From NCBI RefSeq assembly GCF_020379485.1, contig NC_063437.1:16207726-16271725 (forward strand): a stretch of 64,000 bases of DNA, read 5' to 3'. Origin of the DNA: Brassica napus (lineage: Eukaryota; Streptophyta; Magnoliopsida; Brassicales; Brassicaceae). A program made the position numbers and the translations under genes. Shown piece after piece: positions 34,025-43,535 of the stretch (positions are counted from its first letter, which is position 1; each line of letters opens with the position of its first letter). A model generated the notes under the pieces. The model worked only from the letters and a program-made list of their open reading frames with translations, ran no database searches and had not been told where the DNA came from.

Positions 34025-35376
34025 TTCAGAACCCTGAGATTCAAGCTGATTTGGAGATTCAGCTAAAGGCTTCTCGCGACGTAAGGTGCCTGCTCTGTAT
34101 CATTTGTATTGGTTGCAGATTTTATTATACTCAACAATTTACCACAACAGGTTGCAATGGCAATGGCTGCAAAGGCAAAGCTTCTTCTTAGGGAGCTGAA
34201 GATGGTGAAATCCGATCTAGCCTTCGCAAAGCAACGATGCGCTCAGCCTTGAAAAAGAAAACAAGGTTCTGAGAGAGAATCATAACGGCGACAACACCCA
34301 AACGGATAACGATGATCTGGTATCATCAGTTTCTTTTACTCTTTTACAAACCCTTCAAAAATTCTACATTTCTGAATCTTTACTTGTATCTTTTTTTTTT
34401 GTCTCTCAATCTATAGGTGCGACTTCAACTTGAGACGCTATTAGCTGAGAAGGCTCGGTTAGCTCACGAGAACTCGATATACACACGCGAAAATTTCTGT
34501 CTGAGAGGAGTAGTCGAATACCACCAGTTAACGATGCAAGATGTAGTCCATTTTGATGAGAAGACTGAAGAAGTAACTGAGGTTTATCCTGTTAATGTCA
34601 CTTCAGTGTCTTCTTCTTCTTCATCAAACCCACAAGTCTTGGAGTTCAAGTGAGACACTATTTACTCTGTTCTTGTACTGAATCAGACAACAATTTGTAT
34701 TCTCTTCTTGTTAAGAATTATTTAACTATGAATGTTATTTATACCCTTAATTATTAAAAAGATAAAAATAATAAAAGAATGTTCTATAATTCAGATATGC
34801 AAGATTACTTATTGTAGAAATTAGTCAATTGTTATAGGATCCATCTTATGAAATTACAATAACAATAATATTTATAAAAAAAACTACATTACAAAGAAAA
34901 AAAATAACTTGTAGAAATCTAATCTATTAAAACAGGAGTACAAAATTAAACTTATCCTTACACTTGCACAATATTTACTATAACATGCCACTGAAATATT
35001 AAATAACCATAAATTTAAGCTATTAATGTGTTTTCCTAATTTAATTACTCTTTACCTAAATAATTATTTTATTTATTAAAAACATCCCTCCACATATCTC
35101 TCTTATTAAAAGCAACGATTCTATTGTTACAAAAAATATTCCTGTTTATTGAAAATCATAAACGTGTAATTTGAAGAAACAAACAAAATTATAAACAAAT
35201 TTGAATTAACCCTAAAATGATATCAATTGGTCAAATAAAATCTAAACTTAACCAATTAATGGAATATTCATTCCCTAAACTACTATCACAAAAAAAACGA
35301 AACTAAGGAAAACTTTTAGTTAGTTCCAATTTCCATCAACAACAATATTCCAAATATTAGTTTATTAGGAACTAAG

Positions 35377-35995
35377 AGCTTGATTGGTTTCCCCGCTACC
35401 ACCCGCAAACGCAGCTTTTGCGATTGGTAGCGGTTGACAGCGTTTCGAAACAATCATACAAACCGCTACAAATCGTTTCAAACCGCTCCGAACCTCTTAA
35501 ATTCAAAAGCTGGTTCCAGCTAGCGTTTGCGGTTGCGGACGGTTGCGGGAGGATATTTTTTTTTTCTTTTTTTTAAAAAAAACCATATAAATACAAAAAT
35601 AAAAATGTTCAATAAATTTTTTAAAATGGAATTATAAAAATACTAAAATATATCTATTATATTTTAATTAATATTATAAAAAATTTAAAATAAAAATATT
35701 TTCTATAATTTTAAAAATTTAAAACTATAACTTTGAAAATATAATTTACATATTTATTATAATATTATGATTTTTGATATTTTTATAATTATATAAAATA
35801 TAAATATTGTTAATTTATTATTTAACCGCTGCTGTATTTGGTAGTTAACCAGTCATAAGTATCCCGCAAACGCACCAATTTCTAACCGCAGAACCAGTCG
35901 TACAAATCTCTTAAAACCGCTAGAAACCGCAACCACCCGCATCCGCAAACGCCCGCAGCCGCAACCGCAACCGCTGCGTTTGAACCAGTCAGGCC
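35377..35995. mobile_element. MITE with GCGGTTGCGG-rich ends
   Basis: The ends AGCTTGATTGGTT and, as complement, GGCCTGACTGGTT are inverted, and CTAAG flanks both sides (35372-35376 and 35996-36000). Subterminal regions are arrays of CCGCAAACGC/GCGGTTGCGG words; the middle is AT-rich. The sequence at 53970-54340 is a truncated relative in opposite orientation. The superfamily is uncertain (hAT-like subterminal repeats). Confidence 0.7.
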
Positions 35996-36091
35996 CTAAG
36001 TCGTATATGGAAATAAAAATATATGAATATTATATAGTTTAAACGATTGTAAACTATTGTGACAAAACGTAAATATCTAAGTTTAACTATG

Positions 36092-36324
36092 GGTCTAACC
36101 GGTGATCATTAAAAGAATATTAGAAATGAGTAGGGAAAAAATGAAGAGGAATAAAATTATAGGAATGAAAATGAAAATTTTTCCTCATCAATTTTGGGGA
36201 GGAACAAATTTGTTCTATATTACTCTAGAATAAAATGAAAAACTATTCTTTATAAATGGTAAAATAAAAAAGGAATAACAAGGAATGCATTATTCATTTT
36301 CATTCTTTGGTCACCAGTTAGACC
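36092..36324. mobile_element. Small MITE, GGTCTAACCGGTGA termini
   Basis: The ends GGTCTAACCGGTGA and TCACCAGTTAGACC are inverted. The 233-bp interior is AT-rich with GGAACAAATTTGTTCTATAT. A relative in opposite orientation lies at 47443-47670. No convincing target duplication was found. Confidence 0.65.
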
Positions 36325-37056
36325 ATATGTACAATATGATATACTTTCGAAACAATGTGTTTTGTCCGCTAATGCCGGCATAATCATTTTATTCTTATTT
36401 ATAAACACATGCATTACAAATTCAAAGATAATTATGATAAAAATTGTTTATATTTTCAAAATTTTAAACTCAATATAAAATTATTAAATAACAAACTATT
36501 TATCAAAAATATATGTTTGTTATTACAAATACTTATTAGTTTATGTCTTATTAATACAAAAAATATCAGTATGATATGTTATTATTTATTCTCTTTAAAA
36601 TTTCAAATTAAACATGAAATTATTTATATATAAAAAAGGTTTTTTATCTATAAAACAATATGCTTATTATTGTGTTGAAATTTTAAAAACACTTATATAT
36701 TAGAGATATTATAGAAAATTCATAAATCATTCAAAACACGTTTTTATATTAGTATATTCTTATTCCAAAGTCTTGAAAACATGTTTTTGATATTATTATG
36801 TTTAAATTTTTATAGCCTTGGCACAAGCTAACAATATATATTTATTATATTAAAACTGAAGTAATAACCAATACTTGCCTACTTTAAAGTGTTTTTTTAC
36901 CTTTCCTTCATTCTTTTTAACTAATTTAAACTCTTTATTTTATTGTATTTACCAAATAATCCAACTTCATTTATTACCCTATTACATTCCTTTTTTACTC
37001 TTCCTAATTACTTCATTAATTATATTTATGATAATAATTCGACAACATTTATTTTA

Positions 37057-37746
37057 GACTTATTCTTGGGTTCACTCCCTAGGGTGAACCTGTAGGTTCA
37101 CCAATCAATAGGATTATGTTATTTCAAATTTGATATCTTTTATAAAAGGAAACAAAATATTGTCAAGTTATATTATGTTTTTAAAATAAAAAGATAAAAA
37201 TTAAAAAAAAAATTGTAGTAATTACAAAAAATATTTTTAACGTCGTCATGAAAAAACTAAACCCTAAATCTTAATTCCTAAACCCTAAATTCGAAACCCT
37301 AAACCCTTGGATAAACCCTAAACCCTTGGATAAATCATAAACACTAAATCAAAAATACTAAACACTAAAACATTCAAGGGTTTAGGATTTTTGTGTTCAG
37401 TGTTTTTGATTTAGAGTTTATGATTTATCCAAGGGTTTAGGATTTACCCAAGGGTTTAGGATTTATCCAAGAGTTTAGGGTTTCAGATTTAGGGTTTAGA
37501 GATTAGGATTTAGGGTTTAGAGATTAAGATTTAGGGTTTAGTGTTTTGCTGACGACGTTAACAATATTTTTTTAAAAAAACTTTTTTTTTGTAACTATTA
37601 TTTTTTTACCTTTTTATTTTAAAAACATAATATAATTTGACAATATTTTGTTTCATTTTTTAGAAGATATCGAATTTGAAATAATGAAATCCTATTGGTT
37701 GATGAACCTAGAGGTTCACCTTAGGGGGTGAACCCAAGAATTACTC
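37057..37746. mobile_element. Fold-back MULE-type MITE with telomere-like repeats
   Basis: Two arms of about 330 bp are near-perfect inverted copies, beginning GACTTATTCTTGGGTTCAC and, as complement, GAGTAATTCTTGGGTTCAC. A 9-bp direct repeat TTTATTTTA flanks it (37048-37056 and 37747-37755), as expected for Mutator-like elements. The arms contain repeated AAACCCTAAACCCTTGGAT near the centre. A transcript would fold into a long hairpin. Non-coding. Confidence 0.85.
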
Positions 37747-38258
37747 TTTATTTTATATGTTAACCAAAATAATTTCACAAGTTTGAATGAAATTAATTCA
37801 TTCATAACAAGAATTCAAAATGTTAATAATTTTTTTTAATTTGTTTATAAAATCAGTTAGATATTGGCAACCAAGTACCCGTTAGGGTACGGACCAGTTT
37901 TCTGGATATCGGATTTTTGGATTTAAAACTAAACTTTGTTCGGATATTACAAATTTTCGGACGAGATTAGTACTTGGATCTTTTTGGATCCGGATAGGTT
38001 TGTATGAAGCTAAAAATATCCAAACAACTTATGTGTTTAAAAATATCATTAAATAATTTATAAAAAAAGTAAAAATTAACATCCGCACGGGGTGCGGGTC
38101 AAGCTCTAGTTAATTAGTTATTACAGGATGACTTTTATAAAATTACAGAAACAATATTTATAAAAGCTACATTACAGAGGTTGCATAGGCTATATATGCG
38201 ATTGTGTGTTTTCTTATTGAAATACATTTTGATAGTTTAGAAAGTTAGAAACCTTGTT

Positions 38259-38567
38259 TTAACATAGGTTAGCCTGAAATGGCTTAACCAGTGGAACCAG
38301 CGAGCCACTTAGGTGCATCGACATGACTTCATTGGTCGAACCCACGAGCTTTCCACCCACAAAGATGGCTGGGACCGGTGTGGAACACCCGAGCCTCATT
38401 ATGGCTTTCTCAATCTCACGACAATCAGGGTCCTTATCGATCTCATGGACGGTTGGGTGAACCCCGAGGTCTTGGAAGAGGACTTGGACTGCATAGGACA
38501 TGCAACACGAGCTCTTGCTGAATATAACCACTCCTTTCTCCGAAGACATCCTCACAACTTTGTCCAT
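38259..38567 (-). CDS. GRXS9: CC-type (class III, ROXY) glutaredoxin
   Basis: A single exon encodes 102 aa, the usual size. The active site is SSCCMSYAV with Cys21-Cys22-Met-Ser, diagnostic of the plant-specific CC class. TPVPAIFVGGKLVG carries the cis-proline glutathione groove. The C-terminus PFQANLC lacks the ALWL motif of TGA-interacting ROXYs that rescue flower development. By position it equals Arabidopsis At2g30540 (GRXS9/ROXY7, recalled). Members act with TGA factors and TOPLESS in nitrate and stress signalling. Its upstream region (higher coordinates) was duplicated to 54.3-62.8 kb without the coding sequence. Confidence 0.92.
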   Translation of the reverse strand: MDKVVRMSSEKGVVIFSKSSCCMSYAVQVLFQDLGVHPTVHEIDKDPDCREIEKAIMRLGCSTPVPAIFVGGKLVGSTNEVMSMHLSGSLVPLVKPFQANLC

Positions 38568-38719
38568 GGTTTCGTGAAGGAAGTGTTATCAATTTAGGGC
38601 TTGTTTCTTGATGGTGAAGAAACAAAATCTTCTTTTGTTTCTTTCTAGTAGATTGAAAGATAATTAAAACTGAAAGCCCATGGATTAAACCTCTCCTTTG
38701 GGTGAAGAAAATAGTTTTT

Positions 38720-41430
38720 TGTTGGTGTGTGTACTGTAATTAAGCTTAATGTTGTATGAGACTTGAGTTTCTTGAATCATAGGCTATTTATAACAGAACA
38801 GAGGAAGAAGAAAAGAATATTGAGACCAAAGAAGAAATAGAGATCAATCTTTTGAAAGGTTCCTCAAGTTCATCAAAGTAACTTTATTTTGAACCAAATT
38901 AATATTTTCTTATTTAACTATTAAGGAAGGACCAACAAAAGTTGCATAGTGTTAATTCACCTACCCTTTTATCCTCCAAGATACCAAGATGAGCATTTTT
39001 TATTGAACAGGATCATATGCTTCTTTGTTGCAGATATGCTAAAGAATATAGCACATGTGTAATATTTATTTTACAAGTTCTGTATATGCCTGAGAATTAG
39101 AATTATGTATTTTATGTGGACCAAGCTTCCAAATGTTTTTAATCTAAGAATATTATTTTGTTTAAAGAATCATGCTCAGATATATGAAGGGTGTGTGATA
39201 GCCCAAAGTGGTAGCGAATAGGCGAAAGACATATGCTTTTCTTGTCTGGATTGACGGTATTTTTCGCATACACGAAAGTAGATCAGTCCGGTCTTGACTC
39301 TTGATGGATCTGATCGTGTGTGTCAACCCAATTCTTGAAACATGTCACTGTACAGTAAGATATGATTTGTCTCTTTGTGAGATTCTCTCAATCTCACTTC
39401 AGTAGTGGTATAATGAAGGAATAAAAATCCCCTAAGGGTTTCTCTTGCGCGACACTTCTTGTTGAGCAAGTTGCCAAGATTCTTTCCCTCTTGAGTGATT
39501 TAACTAGACGTGGATTAATGAGGAATTTGTTAAAATTTCTAAAAGAGATAAGAGCTACAGTTATATAAAAGACATGGACCAATATGTGCTTAATTGCTAT
39601 TTGCTTTTGAGTTGAAAACCAGTGAAATTTGGTCCAAGAAGAGTAGAGATTGTATACCTAGAGTGGAATTAACCTTGAGTTAGAATCTCATGTAATTCAA
39701 CAAACAATATTTTTTACTTTCTCTCTTGATTTCTAATATGGTCATCTGAATATCTCAAGTTCTCCATTAACCCTCTCACCATCAAGTGAACGGTATATTT
39801 TGTCATTATTAGTAACTTTGATACTATTGCATCGATGAGTCTCTCAACCAAATGTAACTCCACCCAACCAAAAATCTAAAAAAATTCGTCTCATGGCATC
39901 ATTCTTCTCTAAAATCCTTAATTAAGCAACTACCAATAAACCCATATAACCAAGTGTTGCTTAACAAAATTGCTTCTCTTAGTTTTAATAATTAAAAATT
40001 AATTATGCCCCACTTAAGCAACAAATAAGGTTGCTTGCAATGCACATGCTCTGAGGAAGCTATTAATTAACCACATTACGTACGAGCCCAAACAGCTAGG
40101 TATTTTCCAGCTACAAAACGTTTGGGCTTTTTAAGTCCTTGGACATATTAATGGATCAAATAGTAATTTTGATTTTCAGCTTTTCTCAGCTATATAGGAT
40201 TTTCACGCTTTTTATGTTGCGCTAAAAGGTGGGGGGTTTTGTCCGAAGACTGTATGTAAGCTTTCTGCTGCGATGTGATAAAAACAAAAGTAATCAAGAA
40301 GTAAGAAAAACATCTAGACATGGATCATTTAATAAGATATGGATCCATTAGACAAGAGCGGCAATGTATATTATTCACATACACATGTCTAGTCTATCTA
40401 CCACTACTACTAGAGGTTAACTGAACGATCGGAGACTTAACCAGAAGATTTAGTTGGATTTGGTATAAGGCTTTTCTAATTTCCAATAGGCGAAATGGTT
40501 GTCAGTGTGATCACTCACACGACGAAAGTCACGCAACCATGAAGAAATGTAACCGTACATATAAATTCATGATGGTGTGAATAGTCGATTCTAAGGTAAA
40601 CATTTTTTTTTTGACAATTTTTGTCTCTTTTCCATTGACTATTGATGTATGTTATCCTTTCACATATCTCTCTTATTACTGCTTACCCACCAACTATATT
40701 CTTAGTTACGTTTGTTACAACCATATTATTGATAAAATTTATAAATTGATCCTGACAAACACAAAGTCACGATATAGGAACTTTTACAGTCTGCTTTATT
40801 TATTACGTAGAATTAACGAATTCCAAAATGAATAAAAAATATGTGAGTTTGGATATCAGGATACAAAATCTTTAAAAAAACGGACACTAGCTGTATGGAA
40901 TAATGTATATATACCTAGTATTATTTTCTGATTTGAGATATTTTATCAATCTTAAAATTCTAGTAGGAACCTATAGATGATCATTCTGAGCTGTATTAGT
41001 TTATAAAAATTAGTTATGATCTGAATAATGTATATGCATTCAAGATTCTTAGTATTATTTTCTGATTTGAGATCTTTTATCAATCTTAAAATTCCAGTAG
41101 GGACCTAGCTAATCATTATGATTTGTATTACTTTACAAAATTTGTAATGATCTGTAGAGGGCTGGGTTCTCAGATGAACCACCAACATAGACATGTTGAG
41201 TTGTACCTTTCCACGGATTTTTCTCTCAATAGTATTTTTTATTAGTAACTAATATATTAAATCACATGTCCAAATATTTTATGATGAAAGTAGTGAAGAA
41301 GGGTGGACACCTCATTCCGTAAATGTGATGAGATTGAGCTGTCTTTTTGTTGTAAAGATATGGTCGGGGTCAGCTATTCATATGCATTTTAGGTCATTTA
41401 TTAAAGGCCATTGAAAAGTCTACAATAACT
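38720..41430. repeat. Segmental duplication, copy A (glutaredoxin upstream block)
   Basis: Long stretches match 54340-62830 in the same order and orientation: 38765-38900 with 54380-54510; 39070-39600 with 54690-54779 plus 57592-57980; 40560-40870 with 58085-58750; 40890-41230 with 61010-61367; 41230-41430 with 62627-62800. It also has an internal tandem duplication of about 135 bp (40900-41155) shared by copy B. Open frames are not conserved, so it looks non-coding. LINE sequence begins beyond it at 41926. Confidence 0.85.
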
Positions 41431-41925
41431 CAACAATTTTTTAGTTTTAAAACTAGAAGCATCGATATATATTAATGGATCAAATGCATATATATACACA
41501 TATATATATATATATATCTGTATATGGATTCACATTTGTAGTTAGAGTATTTTTGCAGCGAAATTACGTACATTTCTATGCCAAAATGTTATGTGAATGT
41601 TAAACGACTTTGTGCTATGTTGCCATTGGTGCATGACCTTTTCTACAAACCATCATTTACTTGTAATATGAGTTGAAACCTTGTTCTTTTCTTTTGACGG
41701 CAAGTTGAGTAATTCAAATTCTTCTTGTTGGTTACCGCTGATTGATTTGTGATAAATTTAACCAAACTTATAGAATTCTGAATTAAATTGTCATCGCTAC
41801 GTTGTAAGAAGTGCATTTAAAAATTGAACAATACTGTATTTTGACTATTTTCTTATAAGGAGAAGTACAACATCAGTATTAAACAAATTAATATACTGTA
41901 TAAAATAATACGTCTTAGCTAATAT

Positions 41926-42465
41926 TTTTTTTTGATCAACTGAAATATCATTAAGGAAATAAGAGTTGGATTTAGCCCCTTACAAGCCCATTGCTGGGTG
42001 AGTTCAGGCCCAATGAGAATCCTAAAGCAGAGGAGGGGTTGCGTAAAACTGCCTTACACAAACGATCGGCATCGAGATTGTTTGATCGAGAGATGAAGGA
42101 GAAAGAGATAGAGTGAAACGAAGCTGCGAGGTCTTTGATATCAGCGACAATACCGAAGATCTCTTTGTGTGCAAGCTTGCTATTTAGGGCTCTGATGAGC
42201 GTCTGGTTGTCCGAGAAGACATTGATGTCTTCAAGGTCGATAGAGATTGCGTGTCGAAGGCATGATCTGCAGGCCAAAGCCTCTGCCATTAAAGGGGAAC
42301 CAACTGGGCCCTCCACCTCTGATCCCCGGCCGATCGCGATCTTGTGTCTGAAGAAAATCCAACCTAGTCCTGCCTGCAGAGATTCCTTCATCCAAGAAGC
42401 ATCTATATAACAGGAGGTAGGGTTTTGTGAGTTTGATTCCATAGAGATCGTATCTCTATTGATTG
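41926..42465 (-). mobile_element. 5'-truncated LINE (RNase H end), 17-bp target duplication
   Basis: About 540 bp flanked by the 17-bp repeat TACGTCTTAGCTAATAT (41909-41925 and 42466-42482). A T-run at the left is the A tail of a minus-strand insertion. Only the 3' end of a LINE is present. Confidence 0.9.
41972..42442 (-). CDS. LINE RNase H domain fragment
   Basis: A 156-aa open frame with the RNase H (RVT_3) layout: CYIDASW (first Asp), MAEALACRS (Glu), VFSDNQTLI (Asp) and NNLDADRLCK. It is the C-terminal part of a non-LTR retrotransposon ORF2, cut off upstream by 5' truncation. It is open despite lacking the reverse transcriptase, implying a young insertion; it is unlikely to be a host gene. 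Confidence 0.8.
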   Translation of the reverse strand: MESNSQNPTSCYIDASWMKESLQAGLGWIFFRHKIAIGRGSEVEGPVGSPLMAEALACRSCLRHAISIDLEDINVFSDNQTLIRALNSKLAHKEIFGIVADIKDLAASFHSISFSFISRSNNLDADRLCKAVLRNPSSALGFSLGLNSPSNGLVRG

Positions 42466-42482
42466 TACGTCTTAGCTAATAT

Positions 42483-43535
42483 AGAACCATAAATCAAGAC
42501 TATAAAATGAAACCTATTGATTGTACTTGGATAGTTAACTTGTGAATGTTTTAAATCAAGACTATAAAATGAAGAATAAAATCATTATCTGAGAAGTTTT
42601 AACATTTTTCCTTACAAAATTATATTATGGAAATCACAATAGAGACTAATCTTTTTCAGAATATGAGTATTAATGTTTTTTACTAAATGACAATTTTGTA
42701 ATATTAAGTTTGTAGGACATGTTATAATAACTAGCTATAACTTTGTTGTCTAATGTATACATCAAATAGTGGAACATGTAAGAAAAAGTGATATATACTA
42801 TGGAAATTTTATATATACCATTTGACTCAGTAGAATTAAGAAGTGATAGTTTATTAAGCAAGTTGGTATATATCATTTTATGAAATTAAAATCCAACTAG
42901 CATCTGTCAGTCAATAGGAACTCTGTCTATATTACCGATGGGCGTTAACCCTAGTTTTCTCAAGTAATTCTTGGACAGTGTTCCAAATCTTAAAACAAAG
43001 CAGACTACTTAATGGTAGTACCTAGTAGATTAAGCCACGTCCCCCCCACCCACCAAGCTAACCAGCTGTGCAGTGTCCACCTACAATATTTGAAATCATT
43101 CTTCAAATCACCACTATGAACTTATTATCTCGTGTTTCACGTGAGAATACATTTTTTGTTGTTGAGACATGAAAGTTTCAAACAATAGTTTGTGAAGTAA
43201 ATCTACCCTCGCAAAGTCAAAATTATTTTACAACCTGAATCCTATCGCAATGCCTGCTCATTGCTCTTTAATCATTATTATGCCACTTCATAACTCCTAC
43301 GCCACTTCATAACTCCCTCCAGTAAAAATTTATTAGTATTAGAAATGTGAACTAATTATTTTAATAATGCTGATCATGACTTATAAGAAAAAACAATATC
43401 AAGTGTGTATGCACGTAATCGAGTGCAATTTCTTTATTGAATGTTAGTAGCAATACCATTGATGCGTATGGCCTCTATATAAGAAGCCTGGTGGCCCTAT
43501 ACCATTTGGAAACGAAGCTTTCAAGCTTCTCAACA
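42483..43535. other. Spacer and DALL3 promoter region
   Basis: AT-rich with small local repeats (ATAAATCAAGACTATAAAATGAA at 42490 and 42554; GCCACTTCATAACTCC twice near 43290). A possible TATA-like CTATATAAGAAG lies at 43472-43483, about 55 bp before the chosen DALL3 start. Confidence 0.5.

Larger units (their letters stand above)
28846..34653 (+). pseudogene. Coiled-coil protein gene disrupted by a Copia insertion and a frameshift
   Basis: Exons: 28846-28888, 28962-29017, 29087-29188, 29266-29349 (continuing at 34030-34080 beyond the transposon), 34151-34319 and 34417-34653. All borders are GT-AG and the frames agree except in exon 5, where an extra C at 34247/34248 gives TGA at 34250-34252; the downstream frame then resumes in phase +1. 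Without these two lesions the product would be about 246 aa, mostly helical with leucine/charged heptads (exon 5 [19 protein letters not shown], exon 6 [19 protein letters not shown]). The Copia element sits between the codons for Gln and Asn in exon 4. By position it corresponds to an unnamed gene before the glutaredoxin in Arabidopsis (perhaps At2g30530, recalled). It is almost certainly a null allele. Confidence 0.85.
34918..38109 (+). mobile_element. Probable Helitron with three nested MITEs
   Basis: The left end A|TCTAATCTATTAAAACAG is Helitron-like. The right end has the hairpin CCGCACGGGGTGCGG followed by GTCAAGCTCTAG|T at 38109. It has no helicase. It contains MITEs at 35377-35995, 36092-36324 and 37057-37746. 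Pairing these two ends into one element of 3.2 kb is an inference; nested partial elements are possible. Related sequence (AATATTTATAAAA..CTACATTACA) flanks both sides at about 34800-34890 and 38105-38178. Confidence 0.6.

Noticed and set aside
37250..37540. Interstitial telomere array (TTTAGGG-like)
   Set aside because: The words are irregular (CCCTAAACCCTTGGAT), symmetric about a centre, and lie inside a fold-back MITE with its own target duplication.
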